Assembly: GCF_965230735.1 (NCBI RefSeq)
Contig: NZ_OZ246016.1
Location: forward strand, 744,001 to 808,000
Length of the DNA: 64,000 nucleotides
From: Motiliproteus sp965230735
GTDB taxonomy: Bacteria > Pseudomonadota > Gammaproteobacteria > Pseudomonadales > Balneatricaceae
Reading direction: 5' to 3'
Every line of letters begins with the position of its first letter. Position 1 is the first letter of the stretch. The notes below the pieces were generated by a model. It was not told the DNA's origin. It saw nothing but the letters and a program-made list of their open reading frames with translations, and did not search any database. Both the position numbers and the translations under genes were made by a program. This document shows positions 34,294 through 43,059 of this stretch, piece by piece.

Positions 34294-35409
34294 GTGAACC
34301 CCAGTGCTAACTCCAGTACGACCTGTGCCGATCAGACGTTGAAGATCTCGCCGTTGCTTGGTCGGGCACCGGAATCAATCTGTGTGCTGCGCCTTTCGGC
34401 GCTGGGCGATGTCTGCAATACCCTGCCGGCAGTTCGAGCGCTGCAGCGGCAGTGGCCCGATTGTCGCATAACCTGGATCGTAGGCAAGGTCGAAGCCATG
34501 ATGCTGGACGGCATCGATGGGGTTGAGTTGCTGGTCTACGACAAACGCAGTGGTTTCAAGGGGATGCTTGAACTTCGAAAGCAGCTCAAAGGACGTCGCT
34601 TTGATCTGTTGCTTCATATGCAGGCGGCGCTGAGGGCCAGCCTGCTGTCACTGTGCATTCCGGCCAAAATACGCTTGGGGTTCGATGCCGAACGGGCCAA
34701 GGATAATCAGCGGTTGTTTACCAATCGCCAAATCGCCCCGAACCCCCGCAAGCATGTGCTCGACGGCTTTATGGATTTTATCCGTGCCTGCGGCGCCGAC
34801 GCCGAGTCGCTGGAGTGGCGGATGCCGATTCCCGATCAAGATCGACAGCAAGCCCGCCGGTTGGTCGGTGAGCAGCGCTATCTGGTGATCAGCCCCTGCT
34901 CCAGCCAGCGGATTCGCAATTTCCGCAACTGGTCGGTCGAAGGCTATGCCGAGGTGATCGACCATGCCTGGCAACAACATGGCCTGCGAACGGTACTCAG
35001 CGGCGGGAACACCGAGTTGGAGCAGCACTACGGAGAGCGTCTGGGTGAGCTTTGCAGCGCGGCGCCGATTAATCTAATCGGTAAAACCTCCTTGAAGGAG
35101 CTGCTGGCGCTGATCGAAGGGGCTGAGCTGGTGTTGGGTCCGGATTCGGGACCGATGCACATGGGAACCGCCACCGGTACCCCTGCGCTGGGGCTCTATG
35201 CCAGCTCCAACCCGGATCGGACCGGTCCCTACCTGAGCCGACAGTGGGTGGTGAACGCCTACCCGGCGCAGGTTCATAAAGCGTTCGGCTGCGAGGTGGA
35301 TTCGATCAGCTGGGGCAAACGGGTACGCGAACCCGATGTGATGGACAGTATTCAGGTTGCCGAGGTGACAGCGATGATGGACCGTCTACTGGCGGAGCGT
35401 TCCGCTTGA
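34294..35409 (+). CDS. Glycosyltransferase family 9, heptosyltransferase-like
   Basis: A 371-residue GT9 protein predicted to transfer heptose to the LPS core. It has RLSALGDVCNTLPAVRAL near residue 33, GFDAERAKDN in the acceptor region, SPCSSQRIRNFRNWS, and the nucleotide-sugar motif GPDSGPMHMGTATGTPALGLY around 282. Whether it is heptosyltransferase I (WaaC) or III is not decided by sequence; it lies in an operon with waaA and msbA. The start is GTG at 34294. It overlaps waaA by 4 bases. Confidence 0.9.
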   Translation: MNPSANSSTTCADQTLKISPLLGRAPESICVLRLSALGDVCNTLPAVRALQRQWPDCRITWIVGKVEAMMLDGIDGVELLVYDKRSGFKGMLELRKQLKGRRFDLLLHMQAALRASLLSLCIPAKIRLGFDAERAKDNQRLFTNRQIAPNPRKHVLDGFMDFIRACGADAESLEWRMPIPDQDRQQARRLVGEQRYLVISPCSSQRIRNFRNWSVEGYAEVIDHAWQQHGLRTVLSGGNTELEQHYGERLGELCSAAPINLIGKTSLKELLALIEGAELVLGPDSGPMHMGTATGTPALGLYASSNPDRTGPYLSRQWVVNAYPAQVHKAFGCEVDSISWGKRVREPDVMDSIQVAEVTAMMDRLLAERSA

Positions 35410-36674
35410 GTCGGTTGTTCTATCAGCTGCTACTGATTCTGGCGGCACCCTTGCTGTTGTGGATGGGGCGTAAGCAGGATCCGGTCCGTTGGCGTGAGCG
35501 CTTGGGGCGCTACCCGGGCGAGCTGCCACAGCGGCCGATCTGGCTCCATGCCGCCTCTTTCGGTGAGGCCAAGGCGGCCGGGGTGTTGATCGAGGCGGTA
35601 CGCAACGCCGGTTATACCGGTCCCTGGCTAGTGACCACCACCACCGCCACCGGTGCCGAGGAGATCGGCAAGGCTCTCCGTCCTGGCGATCGTCATCTCT
35701 ACGCGCCGCTGGACTCACGGGCGGTGGTCAAACGGGTACTGGAGCAGATCCAGCCGCAACTGCTGCTGGTGATGGAGGTCGAGATCTGGCCCAATCTCTG
35801 GGCTGAGTGTGCCCGGCAACAGATCCCTGTGGTGCTGGCCAATGCACGCTTATCCGAGTCCTCAATGCGAAGCTATCAGCGTTATCTCCCGGCGTTATGG
35901 CGCTCAACCCTGGCCAAGGCTAGTCTGATTCTGGCGCAGGATGGGGGTATCGCCACTCGTTTCTCAGCCCTTGGCGTTGCTGAACAGCGACTGCGGCTGG
36001 GGGGGAATCTCAAGTACGCGCAACCCCTGCCCTCTGATATTACCCGGCAAGGTGAAGCTATGCGCCAGATACTGGGGACTAAGCGACCGGTGTGGCTGGC
36101 GGCCAGCACCCACGACGGCGAAGAGTCGATCGCGCTGGAATGCCACCGACAGTTGCTGGCGCAGCAGCCTGATGCCTTGCTGGTGCTGGTGCCGCGTCAC
36201 CCGCAGCGGTTTGAGACTGTGGCGCAACTGTGCCGACAGTCGGGATTCAATTGGCAACGGCGTAGTGATTCGAAGCAAGAGCCGGTGGCCGATGACTGCG
36301 AACTCTATCTGGCCGACAGCCTGGGCGAGCTGCTGCCGTTTTACGCCGCTGCTGATCTTTGCTGGGTAGCCGGCAGCTTTGTCGATGTTGGCGGACATAA
36401 TATTTTGGAGCCCGCCGGTTGCGGCTGTCCGATGCTGGTTGGGCCCGATATGCGCAATTTTGAGACCATCAATCGCCAGTTTGTTGAAGCCGATGGTTTG
36501 ATTCAGGTTGATGATCAAGCGGCGTTGGCCGAACAGGTGGTTCGGTTGATGCCAGATAGTGAAGCGAGAATCCGGATGGCCGAGTCGGCTCGGCAGCAAT
36601 TGCAGGGCTATCAAGATGTTGCGCTAAAGCAAGCCGAAGCGGTACTGGACGCATTAAATCAGCCCGCGCCTTAG
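35406..36674 (+). CDS. waaA: 3-deoxy-D-manno-octulosonic acid transferase
   Basis: Transfers Kdo from CMP-Kdo to lipid A precursor at the cytoplasmic face of the inner membrane; 422 residues. The N-terminal hydrophobic anchor (LFYQLLLILAAPLLLWMGRKQDP) is followed by RWRERLGRYPG, IWLHAASFGEAKAAG, VTTTTATGAEEIGKAL and MEVEIWPNLWAECARQQIPVVLANARLSE. The C-terminal block VGGHNILEPAGCGCPMLVGPDMRNF is present. The start is TTG at 35406, whose bases overlap the upstream TGA. The kdkA gene nearby suggests the product adds a single Kdo. Confidence 0.95.
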   Translation: MSRLFYQLLLILAAPLLLWMGRKQDPVRWRERLGRYPGELPQRPIWLHAASFGEAKAAGVLIEAVRNAGYTGPWLVTTTTATGAEEIGKALRPGDRHLYAPLDSRAVVKRVLEQIQPQLLLVMEVEIWPNLWAECARQQIPVVLANARLSESSMRSYQRYLPALWRSTLAKASLILAQDGGIATRFSALGVAEQRLRLGGNLKYAQPLPSDITRQGEAMRQILGTKRPVWLAASTHDGEESIALECHRQLLAQQPDALLVLVPRHPQRFETVAQLCRQSGFNWQRRSDSKQEPVADDCELYLADSLGELLPFYAAADLCWVAGSFVDVGGHNILEPAGCGCPMLVGPDMRNFETINRQFVEADGLIQVDDQAALAEQVVRLMPDSEARIRMAESARQQLQGYQDVALKQAEAVLDALNQPAP

Positions 36675-36764
36675 TCAAATCCGGTTCTATGATAGAATCA
36701 CGCCCATTTACTCGGCCCAGCGGTAGGGGCCGGGCTATCTCATTCAGTTAATTGAGAAATCAGA

Positions 36765-38492
36765 TTGAGAACCAATAGAGAACTGCTGGGTCGTCTGATG
36801 ACCTATGTGCGGCCGCACTGGGGCAAATTTGTCATCGCGATCATTGCGATGGCGGTGGTGGCCAGTACCGAGCCGGCGGTGGCGGCGATGATGCAGCCGC
36901 TGATCGATGGAACCTTTATCGACAAGGATCCCGATGCCATTGTGATGGTACCGCTGACCTTCGTCGGGTTGTTTTTCGTCCGCGGAGTTGCCCGGGTCGT
37001 GGCGACGCTGGGGGTGACCTCGGTGGCAACCCGGGTGGTGATGCAGCTGCGGGTTGAGCTGTTCAGCCATATTCAGCAGCTGCCACAGTCCTATATGGAT
37101 TCCAACACCACCGGCAAACTGTTGTCGAAGGTGACTTACGATGTCGAGCAGTTGTCATCGACCGCCAGTAAGGTCTGGCTGGTTTTGGTTCGTGATTCGC
37201 TGATTATCATCGGTCTGCTTGGCTACCTGTTCTACCTCAACTGGCGACTGGCGATGCTGATGCTGATCGCCGGGCCGGTTATTGCGGTGATCATCAAGCT
37301 GGTCAGCAAGACGATGCGCAAATCCAGTCGACTGCTGCAGGACAATATGGGCCAACTGACCCACCGGTTGGAAGAGAACCTGAAAGGGCATCGGCTGGTG
37401 AAACTGTTTCTGGCCGAATCCCAGGAAGAGACCAAGTTTTACGATGTGGTGAACCAGTTACGCCAGAATACCCTGAAGCTGGTAGTGATCGGTGCAGCCA
37501 ACTCACCGGTGGTACAGTTTGTGATCGCCATCGCCCTGGCCAGCGTGATCTATTTCGCCGCCACGCTGGAGGGTGATTCGGCCATGACGCCGGGTGAGTT
37601 TGTCTCCTTCTTTACCGCGATGGGTATGCTGTTTGCCCCGATGCGTTCGCTGACCAGTGTCAACGAGCCGTTCCAGCGCGGCATGGCGGCGGCCGAGACC
37701 CTGTTTACCCTGCTGGACCATCCGACCGAATCGGACAGCGGCGATGAACTGAAGCAGCCGTTCAGCGGAAAGATCGAGATTCAGAATCTGAGTTTCCGCT
37801 ATGCGCCCGAGCTGGATCCGGTTCTCAAAGGAGTCAGTGTCGGGTTGAATCCCGGTGAGACCTTGGCGTTGGTGGGAGGCTCCGGCAGCGGCAAATCGAC
37901 CCTGACCCAGCTGTTGACCCGTTTCTACCAGCCCGAATCGGGCCAGATCCTGTTCGATGGAACGGATATCCAGACCCTGAAGCTCAGCTGCTTACGTAGC
38001 CAGATCGCCTATGTGGATCAGGATGTGTTCCTGTTCAATGAGAGCGTGGCCGATAACGTCGCCTTTGGTGATCCCGAGGGCGCCGATCTGGATCGGGTCC
38101 GCGAAGCGCTCAGGCATGCCCATGCCGAGGAGTTCGTCGACAAGATGGATGGCGGTATCCATGCCCAGATCGGTGAACAGGGTAGCCTGCTGTCCGGTGG
38201 TCAACGCCAACGGCTGGCCCTGGCCCGGGCCTTCTACAAGGATGCGCCGCTGCTGATCCTGGACGAAGCCACGTCGGCGCTGGATAACGAGTCCGAGCGT
38301 CAGGTACAGGCAGCACTGGAAGAGCTCTGTGAAGGTCGGACTACGATTATCATTGCTCACCGCTTGTCGACCATCGAGCATGCCGATCGAATTCTGGTGA
38401 TGGACAAGGGTGAAGTGAAAGAGATGGGAACCCATCAGCAGTTGTTGGAAAAAGGCGGTATCTATCGCCAGCTGTACCGGGAGATGCACTGA
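36765..38492 (+). CDS. msbA: Lipid A flippase MsbA (ABC exporter)
   Basis: Homodimeric ABC exporter of 575 residues that flips lipid A-core across the inner membrane. About six transmembrane helices precede the ATPase with Walker A GGSGSGKST, signature LLSGGQRQRLALARAF, Walker B LLILDEATSALD and H-loop IIIAHRLSTIEHAD. The start is TTG at 36765; stops close the frame just upstream, so the only other choice is ATG at 36798, which would drop 11 residues. The 90-base gap after waaA contains TATGATAGAAT, which could be a -10 region, so msbA may have its own promoter. It shares one base with the next gene. Confidence 0.94.
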   Translation: MRTNRELLGRLMTYVRPHWGKFVIAIIAMAVVASTEPAVAAMMQPLIDGTFIDKDPDAIVMVPLTFVGLFFVRGVARVVATLGVTSVATRVVMQLRVELFSHIQQLPQSYMDSNTTGKLLSKVTYDVEQLSSTASKVWLVLVRDSLIIIGLLGYLFYLNWRLAMLMLIAGPVIAVIIKLVSKTMRKSSRLLQDNMGQLTHRLEENLKGHRLVKLFLAESQEETKFYDVVNQLRQNTLKLVVIGAANSPVVQFVIAIALASVIYFAATLEGDSAMTPGEFVSFFTAMGMLFAPMRSLTSVNEPFQRGMAAAETLFTLLDHPTESDSGDELKQPFSGKIEIQNLSFRYAPELDPVLKGVSVGLNPGETLALVGGSGSGKSTLTQLLTRFYQPESGQILFDGTDIQTLKLSCLRSQIAYVDQDVFLFNESVADNVAFGDPEGADLDRVREALRHAHAEEFVDKMDGGIHAQIGEQGSLLSGGQRQRLALARAFYKDAPLLILDEATSALDNESERQVQAALEELCEGRTTIIIAHRLSTIEHADRILVMDKGEVKEMGTHQQLLEKGGIYRQLYREMH

Positions 38493-39397
38493 TGCGGATA
38501 AAGAATCCGACCCTCAAAGACCTGATTGGCCCCCGGTTTTGGTTGCTTTGGCTGGGGCTGGGGATCTTGCGGCTGTTGATCATGCTGCCGTTTCCGATGC
38601 AACTGGCGATCGGTCGGTTTGTTGGGCGACTGCTGTACCGTCTGGCACCGAAACGGGTCAAGGTCGCACGTCGCAATATCGAGCACTGTTTTCCTGAGCA
38701 GAGCGCCGAACAGCACGAAACGCTGACCCGGCAGCACTTTGAAGCTCTGGGTATCTCGTTGTTTGAAACCGGTCTGAGCTGGTGGGGCCGTGATCGTCAG
38801 ATCGCACCCCTGCTAAAAGAGATCAATGGACTGGAGCACCTGCAGGCAGCCCAGGCTGAAGGCAAAGGGGTGATCCTGCTTTGCGCCCACTTTACCGATC
38901 TGGAGATCGCCTGCCGGATGCTGGTACCCCATGCCAGCTTCGCCGCGGTTTACCGGCAGATGAACAATCCGTTGCTGGAATATGTCACCGCGGCCGGTCG
39001 TAACCTTCACTCCGAAGAGGCGATTCCCAAGGACAATATCAAGCGCATGATCAAGCTACTGCGTAACGGACGCACGATCTGGTTCGCCTCGGATCAGAGC
39101 TATCGGCGTAAGAACAGTGAACTGATCAGCTTTTTCGGCCAACCGGCTCCGACCGCGATGGTGATTCCTTCGTTGGCGCGGATGGGAAAGGGGGTGGTGA
39201 TTCCGTTTAATGTTGCCCGGATCGACGACGGTTACCGGATCGATATTCTTCCCGTCTGGGAGGCATACCCTTCCGGCGATGAAGTGGCCGATACCGAGCG
39301 CTACCACCGTACCATTGAGGATCAGGTCCGAAAGGTGCCGGAACAGTATCTGTGGGTGCACAAGCGGTTCAAGGGTGCACCAGGCTTCGAATACTGA
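38492..39397 (+). CDS. Lipid A late acyltransferase (LpxL/HtrB-type)
   Basis: A 301-residue inner-membrane acyltransferase with one N-terminal membrane segment (about 12-36) and the HX4E active-site motif in LLCAHFTDLE around residue 130. Further family blocks are AVYRQMNNPLLEYV, RNLHSEEAIPKDNIKRMIKLLRNG, WFASDQSYRRKNSELISFFGQPA and LWVHKRFKGAP. It adds a secondary acyl chain (laurate or similar) to Kdo-lipid A. LpxL versus LpxM cannot be separated here. The start overlaps the msbA stop (TGATG). Confidence 0.94.
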   Translation: MRIKNPTLKDLIGPRFWLLWLGLGILRLLIMLPFPMQLAIGRFVGRLLYRLAPKRVKVARRNIEHCFPEQSAEQHETLTRQHFEALGISLFETGLSWWGRDRQIAPLLKEINGLEHLQAAQAEGKGVILLCAHFTDLEIACRMLVPHASFAAVYRQMNNPLLEYVTAAGRNLHSEEAIPKDNIKRMIKLLRNGRTIWFASDQSYRRKNSELISFFGQPAPTAMVIPSLARMGKGVVIPFNVARIDDGYRIDILPVWEAYPSGDEVADTERYHRTIEDQVRKVPEQYLWVHKRFKGAPGFEY

Positions 39398-39410
39398 GGA
39401 GTTTTCACCG

Positions 39411-40178
39411 ATGAGTGCTGCCATCCCGACGCTGACGGTTATCGTGTTGACTAAGGACTCCGCCTCCTTTCTTCGACGTTGTTTGGCCAGCGCGGACTGG
39501 GCAGACGAGTTGTTGGTCTACGACAGCGGCAGTTCTGATGAGACGTTAGCGATTGCGGCTGAGTTCAATGCCAAGGTGGTGGTGGATGAAGATTGGCAGG
39601 GCTTTGGTCGTCAGCGCCAGAAGGCCCAGCAACAGGCTACCAGTGACTGGCTGTTCTGGCTCGACAGCGATGAAATTATCTCGGCCGAGCTGCGAGATTC
39701 GATCCGAGAAACCCTTCAAGAGGCACAACCTGATTACGCCTATCGCTGTGCCCGCCTAACCGACTATTTCGGTAGCTTTATCCGCCATGGTGGCTGGTAC
39801 CCGGACTGGGTGGTGCGGCTGCATGATCGCCAGCGCTACCAGTACAACGATGCTCAGGTGCACGAATCGATCAGCTGTGACAAAGAACAGATCCGCACCC
39901 TCAACGGAGACCTGGAACACTACACCACCGAATCCTTCAGTGCTTACATGGCTAAGTCGGTCCGTTATGCCGATGACTGGGCACGGGACCGCCATGCCCG
40001 CGGCAAGAAGGTTTCCGTTGCTGGGGTGTTGTTACGCTCTGGCTGGATGTTTATCCGTAAATACCTGCTCCAACGCGGCTGTTTAGACGGCAAGCATGGA
40101 CTGCTGCTGGCGGTACAGTCGAGTCACTACACCTTCAATAAGTACTTTGCCCTCTGGATCCTGAACCGTCGTCGTTAG
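39411..40178 (+). CDS. Glycosyltransferase family 2 (WaaE/KdtX-like)
   Basis: A 255-residue GT2 enzyme, predicted to add a hexose to the LPS inner core. It has the nucleotide-binding start PTLTVIVLTKDS, LLVYDSGSSDETLAIA, QGFGRQRQKAQQQA and the DxD region FWLDSDEII. This set of motifs matches the WaaE/KdtX beta-1,4-glucosyltransferase type. ATG at 39411 follows GAGGAG; the longer frame to 39210 overlaps the acyltransferase and is not used. The 3' end meets the convergent WavE-like fragment 10 bases away. Confidence 0.92.
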   Translation: MSAAIPTLTVIVLTKDSASFLRRCLASADWADELLVYDSGSSDETLAIAAEFNAKVVVDEDWQGFGRQRQKAQQQATSDWLFWLDSDEIISAELRDSIRETLQEAQPDYAYRCARLTDYFGSFIRHGGWYPDWVVRLHDRQRYQYNDAQVHESISCDKEQIRTLNGDLEHYTTESFSAYMAKSVRYADDWARDRHARGKKVSVAGVLLRSGWMFIRKYLLQRGCLDGKHGLLLAVQSSHYTFNKYFALWILNRRR

Positions 40179-40188
40179 ATCCTAATAA

Positions 40189-40878
40189 TCAGCGATTCTT
40201 ACTGATCCATTTTTGCAGCCGCCACTGTCCTTCGATCCACTTTCCCGGTAGCAGTATGGCTCTTAAAAGGCCCTGCTTAAATTGATCGCTGGTGCCTGAA
40301 GGAATCTCCATCGATGGGTCACAGTAGCTGCGATATAGTCGTTGCCAGCCCAAGTGAGACAGGTAAGTGATGCGCCCGCTGAGACGGTTGGCTCGCTCAT
40401 CATCCGCAAACTTGCTGTTCAGTCCCAGGCCGATAGTCTCGGGCTCGCCGACGACAAGGTTATTGGCATAACAGATATCGCTGATACGCTTTAACCGATC
40501 AGAGTATTCATGCAGGTGTTGGAGTTCGATGCTGGGATCGAATTTCTGCAAGGCGGCAAGCCAGAACTTCTGCGTGCAATCCGGTGGGAAGTAGGGGCTG
40601 CCCAAGCCTTGGACTTTCCCCAATCTGTCGGGATCGAGCTGATAATCCTCAAACAGAGCTAGATCCCAAAGTACCAGCAGGTCTTCGGTCAGACCAAAAT
40701 AGAAGAAGTCGCAGGCGTGAAACACCACCGGCATCCCCTTGGCGTATTCGCGGGTAAAGGTGTTGTTGACCACCACCCGTTCTTTCAAGAACGCATACTC
40801 GGGGTGACGCTGGCTGAACTGCTGTTGCAGGGTCTTAAACTGATCCCCGACCAGGAAATTATCCGAGCGAAGCTTCAT
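40189..40878 (-). CDS. WavE-like polysaccharide transferase, C-terminal part of frameshifted gene
   Basis: This 229-residue frame holds the second half of a WavE-family (PF07507 type) protein. It starts MKLRSDNFLVGDQF, the segment that follows GLKKVKT in intact relatives. Its ATG overlaps the TGA stop of the N-terminal part (ATGA). If one base were added in the ACC of GTCAAGACCGC, the frames would join as VKTRYAMKLRSD, exactly the family pattern. Either the gene is broken, or it makes two coupled chains, or the assembly lost one base of a C run. The remainder (LGSPYFPPD, SDRLKRISDICYANNLV, YRSYCDP) is intact to a normal stop. Confidence 0.75.
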   Translation of the reverse strand: MKLRSDNFLVGDQFKTLQQQFSQRHPEYAFLKERVVVNNTFTREYAKGMPVVFHACDFFYFGLTEDLLVLWDLALFEDYQLDPDRLGKVQGLGSPYFPPDCTQKFWLAALQKFDPSIELQHLHEYSDRLKRISDICYANNLVVGEPETIGLGLNSKFADDERANRLSGRITYLSHLGWQRLYRSYCDPSMEIPSGTSDQFKQGLLRAILLPGKWIEGQWRLQKWISKNR

Positions 40879-41192
40879 CGCATAGCGGTCTTGACCCGTT
40901 TCAACCCTTCCCGGGATGAGACGATCTGGCGATTGTTGTTGAGCTTGCCGGGGGTGCCATCGGCCAGATAGCGGTAGATATTGGGGCCGGGATCCTCACA
41001 GATGACGAGTTCATCGTAATCCAGCCCTTGCAGATTTTGATCTGGCCAGGTCGACAGAATGATGTGGGCGCCCGGCAGGTACTGCCGAATACTTTGGAGA
41101 CTACGATAGGTGATCCCTTCGTCCATTGGGCGGTCGTCCCGCGCTTGGACCGGTCCTTGAACGACGACACTGATGTCTGCATTGTTGATCAT
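40875..41192 (-). CDS. WavE-like polysaccharide transferase, N-terminal part of frameshifted gene
   Basis: A 105-residue frame with the WavE N-terminus: DISVVVQGPVQ, GITYRSLQSIRQYLPGAHIILSTWPDQ, DPGPNIYRY and NNNRQIVSSREGLKRVKT. It then runs into an early TGA at 40875-40877 after the frameshift near 40887-40890. The start overlaps the stop of the upstream nucleotidyltransferase gene by 4 bases, so the operon structure is preserved. WavE proteins act in LPS or core-polysaccharide synthesis in Vibrio cholerae; the exact reaction is not well defined. Confidence 0.75.
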   Translation of the reverse strand: MINNADISVVVQGPVQARDDRPMDEGITYRSLQSIRQYLPGAHIILSTWPDQNLQGLDYDELVICEDPGPNIYRYLADGTPGKLNNNRQIVSSREGLKRVKTAMR

Positions 41193-41911
41193 GGTGTTTG
41201 CTTCAGTACCGCTTGGTATTCATCGGGAGTGCCGCAGAAGATCACTTCTTCGGGGTCAATGACCGAGTAACGGATATCCTTAGCATCACGAATGGCCAGG
41301 TTGTATATCGGGGCGATATAGAGCTCTCCCGCGTCCAGTCGATCGGTTTCGAACTGGCTGTACTCTTGATAGTAGTGGCGGTATAGCTCGGCGCTGGCCC
41401 AATGGTAAAGACCGGTGCAACAGAACTCCGAGATCTCCTGCTTTTCAGCGGTTCGGATTACCCGGTCGGAGCCCGGGGCCTGTGGCTCGATATTGCTCCA
41501 GTTCTTACCTGAACCGATAAAGGTTTCCAGATAGCCATCGGCTTGATCACAGAACCCGGGCTTGCGGTAGTTGGGGCGGAAGGTATCAATATTGAAGATA
41601 TACAGCGGTTCGTCGGTCAGCCCATCCAGCCCCAACGCCACGGTTTCTGCCTGGCCGCCGGTGGGTTGATTCAGGATAACCAGCTGGTAATCGCGAATAC
41701 CCAACCGTTTGGCCTCGGTCTCGACAAAGGCGGGAGTATCAAACTGATCTCTGACGATAAACAGGAAGGGGTCGGTGTCAAAATAAGCGCTGAAGCTGCA
41801 TACCGAGTGGGCAAACAGACTCTGACCATGGGCGTCGAGCTTGTACTTGGGTTCGGTATAGCCGGCACTGAAAAAGCGCGACGACATTCCAGCCATCGGT
41901 ATCACGAACAT
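41189..41911 (-). CDS. Sugar-phosphate nucleotidyltransferase-like protein
   Basis: A 240-residue NTP_transferase-fold protein with the start MFVIPMAGMSSRF and EPKYKLDAHGQSLF, the usual NTP-binding and lysine region. It also has NQPTGGQAETVALGLDGL and the metal-binding-like YIFNIDTFRP. It is complete and probably activates a phosphorylated precursor to an NDP or CDP form. The substrate is not known. It overlaps the stop of the kinase part upstream by 10 bases and the start of the WavE gene by 4 bases, so the cassette is tightly packed. Confidence 0.85.
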   Translation of the reverse strand: MFVIPMAGMSSRFFSAGYTEPKYKLDAHGQSLFAHSVCSFSAYFDTDPFLFIVRDQFDTPAFVETEAKRLGIRDYQLVILNQPTGGQAETVALGLDGLTDEPLYIFNIDTFRPNYRKPGFCDQADGYLETFIGSGKNWSNIEPQAPGSDRVIRTAEKQEISEFCCTGLYHWASAELYRHYYQEYSQFETDRLDAGELYIAPIYNLAIRDAKDIRYSVIDPEEVIFCGTPDEYQAVLKQTP

Positions 41912-43059
41912 GGCTGTTCTCCTTGAAGTTCGGCGTAGAGACGATAGGCATTTGCCAGCATGGTCATCTGTCGTTCCGGCTGGTCATTGTGAAGCGGAAG
42001 CATCGACAGAAAAAGCTGGACTCCAATGGCTTGAACGCAATCTTGAAGTTGTGGCTGGTCGCTGAAGAAGACTTCATTAAAGGCTTGATTGATCCCCAGA
42101 TGATAGGTTGCCGCATAGTCGCGTAACTCCAATCCGGAATCCGTCTGTTTGGCCTTGAGGCGGCCAGCAATGATCAGGTCATAGAGACCGTGCACGGAAT
42201 GGTAAAGCTTGGCGTAGTCATAACGGCTGTCGCCATAGAGGGTCGGTCTGCCTTGCGCATCGATGCCCCTTGGGTCGATAACTTTGATCCGACGGGTGCG
42301 GAAGTCGTAGAGGATGTTGCTGAAGCAAAAGTCGCCATGAACGATCGCAACATTCTGCAGGGTTGCTGCCGGAATCCGCTCGCTACTCTGTTCGGCAATG
42401 TCACGAGGTGATGGATACAGGGTGCCATTGAGATGAATCGGCTTATCGATATCAACACCGCTGTGGATGGCGAACTGTTCCAACCTGTCCAGGGTTTTGG
42501 GTAGGTACAGTGAATCAATGTCAGTGGGATGAAGTTCACTGGACTCCGGCGAATAGGCTTTACAGCGGGCTAGGAAGCGGTGGCAGGATTGGAAGATTCG
42601 ACGCCAGGAGGCCTTTGCCAGATGACCGAAGACGAACAGATCGCTGAGCGGGAGGTTGTAGAGGTACTCCAGCGAATAGCCGGCACGGTCACCGTCATTG
42701 AAACGGCTTAGCAGCTTGGGGCTGTAGATCTGGATATCATTGGGAAGAGCTTCAAACCAGTTCGCTTCACCTTCCATTTTGTCCACTTTGTGGCTGGATT
42801 TACGCGCGGTGCTGCGATTGATTTCCAGTGCATTGAAGCTGCGCTGAGTGGTAAAGGCGGCTCTCGAATTGAAGTAGGCGTTCAGATGGCCGAAATCGAA
42901 CCAATCATTGGCCTGCACCAGGCTGATTTCAAGCTGTTCGTGGTATCGGTTGATCGCACCGATAAAATCGCCCCGTTGTTGGGTCAGATGGCGGACTAGC
43001 TTAAGAGAGGAAGAAAAACTGAAATAGCCGCTGGCGACGATATCGCCGTCAACAGCCAA
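41902..43059 (-). CDS. Nucleotidyltransferase/kinase fusion, kinase-bearing C-terminal part of frameshifted gene
   Basis: This 385-codon frame holds the rest of the NTP_transferase-like domain (VASGYFSFSSSLKLVRHL, NDWFDFGHLNAYFNSRAAFTTQRSFNAL) and an aminoglycoside-phosphotransferase-like kinase. The kinase has catalytic loop VHGDFCFSNILYDF and the metal motif KVIDPRG. Only a TTG at 43059 opens it. Upstream, the frame joins the N-terminal part after removal of one 7-base copy at 43055-43068, giving an intact protein of about 529 residues. As it stands the kinase would be translated poorly or not at all. A LicA/LicC-like activation role is a loose comparison. Confidence 0.75.
   Translation of the reverse strand: MAVDGDIVASGYFSFSSSLKLVRHLTQQRGDFIGAINRYHEQLEISLVQANDWFDFGHLNAYFNSRAAFTTQRSFNALEINRSTARKSSHKVDKMEGEANWFEALPNDIQIYSPKLLSRFNDGDRAGYSLEYLYNLPLSDLFVFGHLAKASWRRIFQSCHRFLARCKAYSPESSELHPTDIDSLYLPKTLDRLEQFAIHSGVDIDKPIHLNGTLYPSPRDIAEQSSERIPAATLQNVAIVHGDFCFSNILYDFRTRRIKVIDPRGIDAQGRPTLYGDSRYDYAKLYHSVHGLYDLIIAGRLKAKQTDSGLELRDYAATYHLGINQAFNEVFFSDQPQLQDCVQAIGVQLFLSMLPLHNDQPERQMTMLANAYRLYAELQGEQPCS

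Noticed and set aside
40875..40890. Programmed ribosomal frameshift in the WavE-like gene
   Set aside because: No slippery heptamer of the usual type and no downstream stimulatory structure were seen; a base loss or an assembly error explains it more simply.
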